Origin: an uncultured Bacteroidales bacterium
GTDB lineage: Bacteria > Bacteroidota > Bacteroidia > Bacteroidales > Bacteroidaceae
Assembly (NCBI GenBank): GCA_902798615.1
Contig: CADBXL010000011.1
Location: forward strand, 82,777-146,776
Direction of reading: 5' to 3'
DNA length: 64,000 bases
Shown: positions 26,683 to 34,616 of the stretch, in pieces
Layout: each line of letters begins with the position of its first letter
Numbering within the stretch: the stretch's first letter is position 1
The notes under the pieces: generated by a model
Database searches by the model: none
What the model saw: only the letters and a program-made list of their open reading frames with translations
What the model was told of the DNA's origin: nothing
Position numbers and translations under genes: made by a program

Positions 26683-27123
26683 ATGGTAACAGAGGAATCC
26701 CTCAGAAATATAGATATACACGAACTGCTACCTCAGCAGGAGCCTTTTGTGATGGTTGGTAAACTCACGGCTTTTGATGAGAAACGTACTGTGACCGAGA
26801 CTGTTATTAAGGAAGATAACATCTTTGTTAGCGATGGTGTATTCTCTGCTCCTGGTTTGGTTGAGAATATCGCCCAGACTTGTGCAGCTAGGATAGGATA
26901 TGTGAATAAGTATATCTTGAAAAAGGGAATTCAACTCGGTTTTATCGGAGCTATCAGAAACCTTGAGATTGTAGGATGTCCTAAGGTGGGAGATGTGATT
27001 ACTACCTGTGTCACGGTGATTGACGATGTGCTTGGCATGACATTGGCTAATGGTGTAGTGACTTGCAATGGCGAGACATTGGCTACTACAGAAATAAAAA
27101 TAGCGGTCAAGGAGGCAGAATAA
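26683..27123 (+). CDS. 3-hydroxyacyl-ACP dehydratase-like hotdog protein 1
   Basis: 146 residues, FabZ/FabA-type hotdog. It opens with IDIHELLPQQEPFVMVGKL, like the ApeI/ApeP-type dehydratases, and has an APGLVENIAQTCAARIGYV central helix. Removes water from the 3-hydroxyacyl intermediate to give the conjugated double bonds. The textbook His of FabZ appears replaced (PQQEPF), which is common in this cluster-associated branch as far as I know. Its stop overlaps the next ATG (TAATG). Confidence 0.8.
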   Translation: MVTEESLRNIDIHELLPQQEPFVMVGKLTAFDEKRTVTETVIKEDNIFVSDGVFSAPGLVENIAQTCAARIGYVNKYILKKGIQLGFIGAIRNLEIVGCPKVGDVITTCVTVIDDVLGMTLANGVVTCNGETLATTEIKIAVKEAE

Positions 27124-27536
27124 TGGAACTTATTGCGGAGAAGGAACTTGAGATAAGGTTCAGCGAGGTAGATATCATGAAAGTGGTATGGCACGGATCT
27201 TATCCTTTATATCTTGAAGATGCGCGTGAGGCTTTTGGTGCTCAGTATGGACTGAGTTATCAGAGCTATATCGACAACAATGTGTTTGCGCCTATTGTGG
27301 AGATGGATATAAAGTACAAGCGTCCTGTACTCTATGGTATGAAGCCACATATCAGAATCACTTATCGTCCAAAGCCTTCTGCTAAGATAGTGTTTGATTA
27401 CGAGATTTTTGACCCGAAAGACGGTTCGGTATTCCTAACCGCTCGTACTGTGCAGGTATTTATGGATATGAACTATCAGTTAATGTGGGATAACCCTCCT
27501 TTCTTCGTTGAGTGGAAGAATAAATGGCAACAGTAA
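27123..27536 (+). CDS. Acyl-CoA/ACP thioesterase (4HBT hotdog)
   Basis: 137 residues from ATG 27123, which overlaps the dehydratase stop. The 4-hydroxybenzoyl-CoA-thioesterase-type motif is visible (IRFSEVDIMKVVWHGSYPLY, with Asp near 17 and the W-H-G-x-Y-x-x-Y run). Hydrolyses thioesters to release or proofread chains. Overlaps the following ketosynthase gene by 13 bases. Confidence 0.85.
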   Translation: MELIAEKELEIRFSEVDIMKVVWHGSYPLYLEDAREAFGAQYGLSYQSYIDNNVFAPIVEMDIKYKRPVLYGMKPHIRITYRPKPSAKIVFDYEIFDPKDGSVFLTARTVQVFMDMNYQLMWDNPPFFVEWKNKWQQ

Positions 27537-29233
27537 TTTCAGATAATATAACATCCCCTCTTGGACTGACTACCGAACAGACCTATAAGGCTGTATGTCA
27601 AGGTAAGTCAGGTTTGTCGCATTATCCCTGTGAGAATGGGGAAGGGGGATGGAATGACCTGCCATTTTCCATAGAGGCATCACTTTTCAATAAAGAGCAA
27701 TGGGATAAGATTATGGTTGACGGATTCTCAAAGTTTGAGAGTCTGGTGCTATATTCTGTGAAAGCAGCCATATCAACTCTGATTTTCAATAAGGAACGTG
27801 CTATTCTTATCCTAAGTTCAACGAAAGGAGATATAGAACTGCTGGAAAAAGGCGAAGATATACCTTCTCTTGCCGATGCTGCAAAGAAAGTGAGTATGGC
27901 AATAGGTATCGAGAATGATCCTATCGTAGTGTGTAATGCCTGTATTTCAGGTGTTTCAGCAATTATACTTGGACAGAGACTTGTGGATTGTGGTAATTAT
28001 TCGAATGTCATTGTATGTGGTGCTGATGTTCAGAGTAGGTTCATAGTTTCTGGTTTTCAGGCGTTGAAGGCTTTGTCGGAAGAGCCTTGCAGACCTTTTG
28101 ATATTGAAAGACTGGGTTTGAATCTCGGTGAGGCGGCGGCAACTATTGTTCTGTCGAGCGAAATGAACTCTCCAAAAGGATGGAAGGTGGATAAAGGTGC
28201 TGTATGTAATGACGCATATCATATTAGTGCGCCACATCCGAAAGGACTGGGTGCAGGAATGGCTCTTCGTAAAATGAAGGATGCTGATAATCCGATTTCT
28301 GTAATAGGAGTTCATGGCACAGCCACGATGTATAATGACCAGATGGAATCTAAGGCCATTGAGATGGCGGAATTGCAGGATGTTCCACTCTCTGCATTGA
28401 AAGGATACTTCGGTCACACTATGGGGGCTGCCGGTGTGCTTGAGACCATTATTATGATGCGAGCACTTGAGGATGACGTGATATTACCTTCAAAGGGTTA
28501 TGAGACTTGTGGTGTAAGTGGCAAAGTGAAAATGTCGGACAAGTCCGTGATGGTTCATGGAAATACTTTCGTTAAGATGTTATCCGGCTTTGGAGGTTGT
28601 AATGGAGCTGTCCGAGTTTCTGATAGATTCCTTCCTATGATTATTGTTAATGATATTCTTGTCAGTCAGACACATTCGGTAAGGATTACTCAGGATGAGA
28701 TTATTGTCGATGGTAACATACTTGATGTAAAGTCTCATGGTAAGGAAATGTTGACGGAGGTATATAAGACGAAGATAGGCGACTATCCAAAATTCTATAA
28801 GATGGATATGCTCAGTCGTCTTGCCTTTATTGCTTCCGAACTGCTTATAGAAGCAGAAGGTCAAAGGTCAAAAGGCAAAAGTCAAAAGGCAAAAGTCGAA
28901 AGTCAAAGGGCAGTTGTCCTTTTCAACCATTCTTCATCTATAATAGCGGATCGTCAGTATGTGAAATCCATAGAAAAAGACGATTTCTTTCCTTCGCCAG
29001 CAGCGTTTGTCTATACTCTGCCTAATATCACTACGGGTGAGATTGCGCTAAGGAATGGTTATCATGGTGAGACTTCGTTCTATCTACTTGCAGAAAGAAA
29101 TGAAAAGCTAATGCAGAGGGTGATAAAATCTACTTTCATTGATCGTGATATAAAGAGTGTCATTGGAGGTTGGATAGACTGTCCTTCTGAGGACAAGTTT
29201 GAATGTGATATCAGAATATATGTTAAACAGTAA
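27524..29233 (+). CDS. Beta-ketoacyl-ACP synthase fused to a second condensing-enzyme-like domain
   Basis: 569 residues. The N-terminal ~365 are a ketosynthase with Cys140 (CNACISG), His264 (GVHGTAT) and His298 (YFGHTMGAAG). Residues about 370-569 are an extra domain: YPKFYKMDMLSRLAFIASELL, then VLFNHSSS, then PAAFVYTLPNITTGEIALRN. This resembles the separate '3-oxoacyl-ACP synthase'-type proteins of flexirubin loci. The two are joined by a linker whose part at 446-462 is encoded by a 7-bp tandem array (28859-28907). Likely a chain-elongation condensing enzyme. Confidence 0.8.
   Translation: MATVISDNITSPLGLTTEQTYKAVCQGKSGLSHYPCENGEGGWNDLPFSIEASLFNKEQWDKIMVDGFSKFESLVLYSVKAAISTLIFNKERAILILSSTKGDIELLEKGEDIPSLADAAKKVSMAIGIENDPIVVCNACISGVSAIILGQRLVDCGNYSNVIVCGADVQSRFIVSGFQALKALSEEPCRPFDIERLGLNLGEAAATIVLSSEMNSPKGWKVDKGAVCNDAYHISAPHPKGLGAGMALRKMKDADNPISVIGVHGTATMYNDQMESKAIEMAELQDVPLSALKGYFGHTMGAAGVLETIIMMRALEDDVILPSKGYETCGVSGKVKMSDKSVMVHGNTFVKMLSGFGGCNGAVRVSDRFLPMIIVNDILVSQTHSVRITQDEIIVDGNILDVKSHGKEMLTEVYKTKIGDYPKFYKMDMLSRLAFIASELLIEAEGQRSKGKSQKAKVESQRAVVLFNHSSSIIADRQYVKSIEKDDFFPSPAAFVYTLPNITTGEIALRNGYHGETSFYLLAERNEKLMQRVIKSTFIDRDIKSVIGGWIDCPSEDKFECDIRIYVKQ
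28859..28907. repeat. Seven-unit heptanucleotide array within a ketosynthase gene
   Basis: Units: GGTCAAA, GGTCAAA, AGGCAAA, AGTCAAA, AGGCAAA, AGTCGAA, AGTCAAA. Encodes a Lys/Ser/Gln-rich linker. Because 7 is not a multiple of 3, losing or gaining one unit shifts the frame of the C-terminal domain. Confidence 0.85.
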
Positions 29234-29263
29234 AGCGTAAAGTTGAAAGAATAAAGTATAAAT

Positions 29264-29524
29264 ATGGAAAACTTAATTAATGAACTCAAGGTTCAGATTA
29301 AGGAGGCTCTTAATCTTGAAGATCTATCAGTTGAAGAATTTGACGAAAATGCCCCACTTTTCGGAGATGATGGTATAGGTCTTGATTCTATCGATGCGCT
29401 GGAGATAATAGTATTGCTTGAGAAAAAGTACGGAATACGTCTGGCTAATGCTGCTGAAGGTAAGACCATCTTCAAGAATGTGGCTACTATTGCCGAATAC
29501 GTAGAAAAGAACCGTAAGAAGTAA
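29264..29524 (+). CDS. Acyl carrier protein 2, aryl-polyene pathway
   Basis: 86 residues, acidic, with attachment motif GLDSIDALE (Ser at about 42) preceded by LFGDDGI, typical of the second ACP of APE/flexirubin clusters. Two bases separate it from the next ketosynthase gene. Preceded by a heptamer-periodic spacer (TAAAGCG TAAAGTT ...). Confidence 0.9.
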   Translation: MENLINELKVQIKEALNLEDLSVEEFDENAPLFGDDGIGLDSIDALEIIVLLEKKYGIRLANAAEGKTIFKNVATIAEYVEKNRKK

Positions 29525-29526
29525 TT

Positions 29527-31341
29527 ATGAATATCGCAATAACCGGACTGGGAATTATCTGTGCTATAGGTAATGATTGCCAGCAGGTTCTTGACTCCCT
29601 TGTGAACAGGAAAACGGGTGTTGGTATGATGAAATATCTTCAGTCATGCCATACGGAATTACCTGTTGGCGAGGTTAAGCTGTCGGATGATGAACTGAAG
29701 ACATTGCTTGGCTTGCCAGTTGGGAGCCTGTATAGCAGAACAACCTTGCTCGGTGCTGTCGCGGTAAAGCAGGCAATGGCTGATGCTGGATTATCAGCCG
29801 ATATGCTTGTAGGAAAGAAAGTCGTACTTATTTCCGGTACTACGGTTGGTGGTATGGATGTAACGGAGAGAATTCTTGTTGAAATGCGGGATACCCTTCA
29901 AACACCTAACACTCAACAGCAATCACCTGTTGACTATGTAAAGCGTCATGATTGTGGAAGTACCACGAATGAGATAGCTCAGATTTGCGGACTTGACTGT
30001 GAAGTATGCACTATATCAACGGCTTGTTCATCTGCTATTAACTCGATAATAGTTGGTTGTGAAATGCTTCGTAGTGGTGAGGCTGATATTGTCATAGCTG
30101 GAGGCTCAGAGGCTTTGAGTAAGTTCCATCTCAATGGATTTAATACGCTTCATATCCTTGATACGGAGGTGTGTCGTCCATTTGATGCTACTCGTGTTGG
30201 CCTTAATCTTGGTGAAGGAGCAGGTTTTGTCGTACTTCAGAAGGAAGATGTCAATGCCAAGGCGTATATTGGAGGATATGGAAATAAGTGTGATGCCTTT
30301 CATCAAACGGCCTCTTCCGATGATGGTGAAGGTGCTTATCTTGCAATGCGTGAGGCCTTGGAATCTTCTGGCATTGACAAGTCACAGATAGACTATATCA
30401 ATGCACACGGAACAGGAACTCCGAATAACGATCCAAGTGAGAGCGTTGCATTAAAACGTATCTTTGGTAATGATATTCCTTTAGTTTCAAGCACGAAGGG
30501 ATTTACTGGTCATACCACATCCGCCTCTGGCAGTATTGAGACCGTGATATGTGTTCTTGCGATGCAGAACAATTTTGTGCCTGTCAGCTTCGGATTCAAT
30601 CATCCAGATGAGGCTTGTATTCATCCATTTGAAGGTGATGACAAGCAGCATAGAATGGATTATGTAATCTGTAACTCGTTTGGTTTTGGAGGCAATGACA
30701 GTTCGCTATTGCTTATGAAACATGACCGGCCTCTCCCCTCGCCCTCTCCCGTAGAGAGGGAGCCGGAGTGCGAAAGGATGGCCTTTCTTGAGGGAAATTT
30801 AGAGAGACTTGACGAATTTATGGTTGCAGACATAACCATTGATTCCATGGAACAGCTTGCAGACTACAAGGAATACATATCTCCGAAAGAAGGTCGTAGA
30901 ATGGGTAAACTTATGAAGGCTGCAACGTTGACATCTCTTATGGCTCTTCGTGAGGCAGGAATAGAATGCCCAGATGCGATAATCACAGCTACTGCAAATG
31001 GAATGCTTGAGACAAGCGAGAAATTCCTTGTTGACATGGTGGATAATGGTGAGGAAACTCTGAGTCCTACTCTTTTCATGCAGAGTACGCATAATACTAT
31101 AGGAAGTGCTATAGCAATACGTACTCAGTGTCATGGATATAACATTACATATACCCAGGGTAAAGACTCGATGAAATGGGCACTTCGTGATGCAGAGCGA
31201 CTGATAAGAATGGGTAAGGCAAAGACTGTGCTAGTGGGATGTCATGATGAGTCATCTCCATTGTTCCAGAGTTTCTATGATTATCTTAATCTCTCTGTTC
31301 CACAGATATATTCACGTAGTGTGGTTTTGAAAGCTAAATAA
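29527..31341 (+). CDS. Ketosynthase-chain length factor-like fusion with a repeat-encoded linker
   Basis: 604 residues. Residues 1-398 form a complete ketosynthase: Cys167 (STACSSA), His294 (NAHGTGTPN), His329 (TKGFTGHT), ending NSFGFGGNDSSLLLMK. A GC-rich palindromic repeat encodes about residues 401-412 (PLPSPSPVEREP). Residues ~430-604 are a ketosynthase-like domain lacking the Cys/His set (KLMKAATLTSLMALREAG, QSTHNTIGSAIA, VLVGCHDES), like the 'chain length factor' partners of APE systems. The repeat lies where two genes would be expected to meet, so it may have created the fusion. Confidence 0.82.
   Translation: MNIAITGLGIICAIGNDCQQVLDSLVNRKTGVGMMKYLQSCHTELPVGEVKLSDDELKTLLGLPVGSLYSRTTLLGAVAVKQAMADAGLSADMLVGKKVVLISGTTVGGMDVTERILVEMRDTLQTPNTQQQSPVDYVKRHDCGSTTNEIAQICGLDCEVCTISTACSSAINSIIVGCEMLRSGEADIVIAGGSEALSKFHLNGFNTLHILDTEVCRPFDATRVGLNLGEGAGFVVLQKEDVNAKAYIGGYGNKCDAFHQTASSDDGEGAYLAMREALESSGIDKSQIDYINAHGTGTPNNDPSESVALKRIFGNDIPLVSSTKGFTGHTTSASGSIETVICVLAMQNNFVPVSFGFNHPDEACIHPFEGDDKQHRMDYVICNSFGFGGNDSSLLLMKHDRPLPSPSPVEREPECERMAFLEGNLERLDEFMVADITIDSMEQLADYKEYISPKEGRRMGKLMKAATLTSLMALREAGIECPDAIITATANGMLETSEKFLVDMVDNGEETLSPTLFMQSTHNTIGSAIAIRTQCHGYNITYTQGKDSMKWALRDAERLIRMGKAKTVLVGCHDESSPLFQSFYDYLNLSVPQIYSRSVVLKAK
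30728..30764. repeat. GC-rich palindromic repeat inside a coding sequence
   Basis: GGCCTCTCCCCTCGCCCTC ... GTAGAGAGGGAGCC, a member of the family at 10455, 25728, 39690, 39787 and 42736. It is read in frame in the linker of the ketosynthase-CLF fusion. Confidence 0.85.
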
Positions 31342-31343
31342 AG

Positions 31344-31700
31344 ATGTGGTTGAAGTTATTGCCATTGGCATTGGTACAGAGTGCGTTGCTTGCTATAGGT
31401 CAGGTGTTCCTGAAATATGGTTTACAACGTATGGTTAGTTTCGGTTGGAACTGGACTTTTTTCAAATCTGCCTTGCTTAACTGGCAATTTGCCATGAGTG
31501 GCATAACGATAGGAGCTGCCAGTCTTTTATGGATGTATATTATCCGACAGTTTCCTTTAAGTCTTGCCTATCCTATGGGATCTTTGAGCTATGTTTTCAC
31601 GATGCTCTGTGCCATAGCTTTCTTTCATGAGAATGTTGATATCGTGAAATGGATAGGTTTATTTTTCATAATAACAGGTTGTATATTACTGACAAAATGA
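31344..31700 (+). CDS. Small EamA/SMR-type membrane transporter
   Basis: 118 residues, four membrane helices, resembling half-size EamA/SMR proteins such as ArnE/ArnF (LAIGQVFLKYGLQRMVSF, SLAYPMGSLSYVFTML, FFIITGCILLTK). Probably flips or exports a lipid or pathway intermediate as a dimer. Two bases after the fusion gene; its stop overlaps the LolA-like ATG. Confidence 0.75.
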   Translation: MWLKLLPLALVQSALLAIGQVFLKYGLQRMVSFGWNWTFFKSALLNWQFAMSGITIGAASLLWMYIIRQFPLSLAYPMGSLSYVFTMLCAIAFFHENVDIVKWIGLFFIITGCILLTK

Positions 31701-32308
31701 AGAGATTTCTTATTATATTAATAATGGGTATGGTGTCACTTATCGTGCCTGCCCAGAATAATCAGAAGATAATAGACCATATTAATCAGGTTGCGCACTC
31801 CCTAAAAAGTATGCAGGCAGACTTCATTCAGACAAAGACGATGAAGATGTTGGGTGATAAGATGGTATCAAACGGTAAGATGTACTATCAACAGAGTGAT
31901 AAACTGCATTGGGAATATACAACACCATATACTTACACCTTCATCCTCAATGGTGACAAGGTTCTTCTTAAGAAGGGAACACGTAAGGATGTCATTGATG
32001 TAAACAAGAATAAGGTGTTCAAGGAAATTGCTCGCATAATGATGAGCAGTATGGTTGGCACCTGCCTAACAGAAAAGAAGGACTTTAGTGTTTCCGTTGC
32101 AGAGTCAGATCAGTCATATACCGCTACACTCATTCCGCAGAAGAAGGAGATGAAACAGATGTACACAAAAATCGTACTGACTTTCACAAAAAAGACATCC
32201 ATGATATCTCGTGTGGTGATGTATGAGAAGAATGGTGACAATACAGAGATTGTATTGAAGAACGTCGTGACAAACAAGACAATAAATCCATCATATTTTG
32301 CTATCTAA
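31697..32308 (+). CDS. LolA-like periplasmic lipid carrier
   Basis: 203 residues from ATG 31697 (ATGA overlap with the preceding gene). Signal peptide MKRFLIILIMGMVSLIVPAQ, then a LolA fold pattern (INQVAHSLKSMQADFIQTKTM, KMYYQQSDKLHWEYTTPYTY). LolA family members carry lipoproteins or lipids from inner to outer membrane; APE loci encode one that is thought to move the polyene lipid. Overlaps the next gene by 11 bases. Confidence 0.85.
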   Translation: MKRFLIILIMGMVSLIVPAQNNQKIIDHINQVAHSLKSMQADFIQTKTMKMLGDKMVSNGKMYYQQSDKLHWEYTTPYTYTFILNGDKVLLKKGTRKDVIDVNKNKVFKEIARIMMSSMVGTCLTEKKDFSVSVAESDQSYTATLIPQKKEMKQMYTKIVLTFTKKTSMISRVVMYEKNGDNTEIVLKNVVTNKTINPSYFAI

Positions 32309-32738
32309 GAGATTCTTTTGTCTTTTGCCTTTTGCCTTCTGCCTTTTACTAGCGGAAGCTCAGACATTACCTTCTAATGAAGGAGAGAGGGCACGTTATG
32401 GTGTGCAGATCGATGTAAAAAAGGCATATATAAGTGGAATATGCGGAATGCTGTTTGAGGATGGCAAGCTCAAGGCAAGTGTGGTCAATGAATTTGGATT
32501 ATCTGCTATGGATTTCGAATATAATCCTCAGAAAGACAAGGTTAAAATTATCAATGTCATAAAGAAACTTGACCACTGGTACATCAAGCGTATTCTGAAA
32601 CGTGACCTTCGTATTCTGATTCACAACCTAAGACAAGGTATCAACAAGTATGAGAATACGAAATACGAAATAACATATACTTTTCAGCCTTTACAACCAA
32701 TAACCGAAGAGGCAACTGATAATGGAAATACAAACTAA
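32298..32738 (+). CDS. Exported protein of unknown function, aryl-polyene locus
   Basis: 146 residues if started at TTG 32298; there is no in-frame ATG before the signal peptide. The hydrophobic core of the signal (RFFCLLPFAFCLLLAEAQ) is encoded by a five-unit 7-bp array at 32314-32348 (TCTTTTG, TCTTTTG, CCTTTTG, CCTTCTG, CCTTTTA). The mature part is short and basic (YGVQIDVKKAYISGICGMLF, FEYNPQKDKVKIINVIKKLD); I do not recognise a named domain. Position after LolA matches APE/flexirubin hypothetical export partners. Frame changes in the array could switch export. Confidence 0.65.
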   Translation: MLSKRFFCLLPFAFCLLLAEAQTLPSNEGERARYGVQIDVKKAYISGICGMLFEDGKLKASVVNEFGLSAMDFEYNPQKDKVKIINVIKKLDHWYIKRILKRDLRILIHNLRQGINKYENTKYEITYTFQPLQPITEEATDNGNTN

Positions 32739-33117
32739 AGTTCTCCCACTTGGAGAGACCGGGGGCTTATATAGCATAATTAGTAAGGAAATAACTGATG
32801 ATGGTGGCGTTTTCCACCTTCATCTGAATCCTGAATGCCTTATATATAAGGCTCATTTTCCAGAACAGCCTATTACCCCTGGCGTTTGCATTACTCAGAT
32901 AGCAGTAGAACTGGCTGAGATTGTCGTGGGGCATAGTCTCCAGATGACAGGAATTAAGAATGTAAAGTTTCTGTCAATTCTGACTCCTGATTCTCAGACG
33001 GAGGTAACATATAACATTACGATTAAAAGTTCTGACGATAAGGAAACACGTATTCAAGCTGTGGCACAGTCGGATGATGTGGTCTATGCGAAAATGTCGC
33101 TTATATGCAAGAGATAA
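32722..33117 (+). CDS. 3-hydroxyacyl-ACP dehydratase-like hotdog protein 2
   Basis: 131 residues, FabZ-like hotdog (FHLHLNPECLIYKAHFPEQP, ITPGVCITQIAVELAEIVVG). The HFPxxPITPGV motif is the FabZ active-site strand and loop with the His at about residue 51. Second dehydratase of the pathway; overlaps both neighbours by 13-17 bases. Confidence 0.85.
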   Translation: MEIQTKVLPLGETGGLYSIISKEITDDGGVFHLHLNPECLIYKAHFPEQPITPGVCITQIAVELAEIVVGHSLQMTGIKNVKFLSILTPDSQTEVTYNITIKSSDDKETRIQAVAQSDDVVYAKMSLICKR

Positions 33118-34616
33118 TAAGTACATTGACTTCGCGTGAGCGCCTTCATCGTCGTGGTGTCTGTGTGATTGTTCCCACTTTCAACAACGAGACAACGATT
33201 CGTGATGTTGTTGAAAGATGTAAGGAACAATCGGAAGATGTTATAGTAGTAAATGACGGTTGTACGGATTCTACCGCCTCAATATTTGCAGCTATAGAAG
33301 GTATAACTATTGTTACGTTAAGTCATAATAGTGGTAAAGGAGCGGCCTTGAAGATGGGTTTCCGTAAGGCTTTGGAAATGGGCTACTCATACGCAATAAC
33401 GCTTGATGCAGATGGACAGCATTTCCCTGAGGATATACCTTTGATGTTGAAGGCTAACATTGAGAATCCTGGTGCGCTTATTGTTGGTGAGCGTAAGGAA
33501 CTTGCAAGTAAGGAGCGTTCTCGTGGTAGTAAGTTTGCAAATGCCTTCAGTAACTTCTGGTTCTTTGTTCAGACTTGGAAACATCTTAAAGATACTCAGA
33601 CTGGTTTCCGTCTATATCCTCTTCGTAAGCTTCACGGTCTTTCGCTTCTTACATCCCGATATGAGGCGGAACTGGAATTGCTTGTGTTTGCTGCATGGCA
33701 TGGGGTAAGACTGGTGTCACAGCCAGTAAATGTGTATTATCCACCACGAGAGCAGCGTGTGTCGCATTTCAGACCTGGACTTGATTTTACACGGATATTC
33801 ATACTCAACACCATACTCTGTTTCCTTGCTTGCGTTTATGGACTTCCACTTTATATCTGGCGAGCATTTATGGTTTTCTTCCGTACTGCATACTCATTGC
33901 TTTTCTTTGTTGTATGCTCAATAGGGTTGATGACTCCATTGGTTACGCTATATATCAAGATTGGCAAGATGACATTGGAGAAACGTGACAATCTGCATGG
34001 CATACTACAATGGATATCTAAGTTCATAATGATATGGCATGGCATACCGGGTGTGAAGTATAAGCCAAGAAGTAATACTGATGAGTCTTTGGATGGTCCT
34101 TCTGTATTGATATGCAATCATCAATCGCACCTTGACTTGATGACGCTTCTGCCATTGAAGAAAAAGATAGTTGTGCTGACAAATGACTGGGTGTGGCGAA
34201 ATCCATTCTATGGATATGTAATAAGACAGGCTGAGTTCTATCCGGTATCGGCAGGTGTCGAGGCTCTGATTCCGAAACTGAGGAATCTTGTTGACAGAGG
34301 GTATAGTATAGCGGTATATCCCGAAGGAACACGTTCAGAGGACTGTAGTATAGGTCGTTTCCATCAAGGGGCGTTCTATATTGCAGAGCAACTGAATCTT
34401 GACATCGTACCGTTAATCCTTTATGGGGCAGGGAAGGTTCTTCCAAAGAAAGACAAGCATCTGCATAAGGGCATTATCAGTTTGGATGTGGACAGGCATT
34501 TCTTACCAGAAGAGGTTATATCACTCGGAACTCTGAAACAACGTGCCTCATGGTTCAGAAAATACTATAAGTCACGATACGACGAGGTGAGTGATGAATA
34601 TGAACAGTATGCGTAG
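33105..34616 (+). CDS. Glycosyltransferase family 2-acyltransferase fusion
   Basis: 503 residues. N-terminal GT2 domain (residues about 18-230): CVIVPTFNNETTIRDVV, VVNDGCTDST, TLDADGQHFPED. A membrane-spanning middle (about 230-290). C-terminal PlsC-type acyltransferase with NHQSHLD near 337 and YPEGTRSED near 405. This fusion is characteristic of APE/flexirubin loci and probably builds the lipid anchor by glycosyl and acyl transfer at the inner membrane. Confidence 0.88.
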   Translation: MQEIISTLTSRERLHRRGVCVIVPTFNNETTIRDVVERCKEQSEDVIVVNDGCTDSTASIFAAIEGITIVTLSHNSGKGAALKMGFRKALEMGYSYAITLDADGQHFPEDIPLMLKANIENPGALIVGERKELASKERSRGSKFANAFSNFWFFVQTWKHLKDTQTGFRLYPLRKLHGLSLLTSRYEAELELLVFAAWHGVRLVSQPVNVYYPPREQRVSHFRPGLDFTRIFILNTILCFLACVYGLPLYIWRAFMVFFRTAYSLLFFVVCSIGLMTPLVTLYIKIGKMTLEKRDNLHGILQWISKFIMIWHGIPGVKYKPRSNTDESLDGPSVLICNHQSHLDLMTLLPLKKKIVVLTNDWVWRNPFYGYVIRQAEFYPVSAGVEALIPKLRNLVDRGYSIAVYPEGTRSEDCSIGRFHQGAFYIAEQLNLDIVPLILYGAGKVLPKKDKHLHKGIISLDVDRHFLPEEVISLGTLKQRASWFRKYYKSRYDEVSDEYEQYA

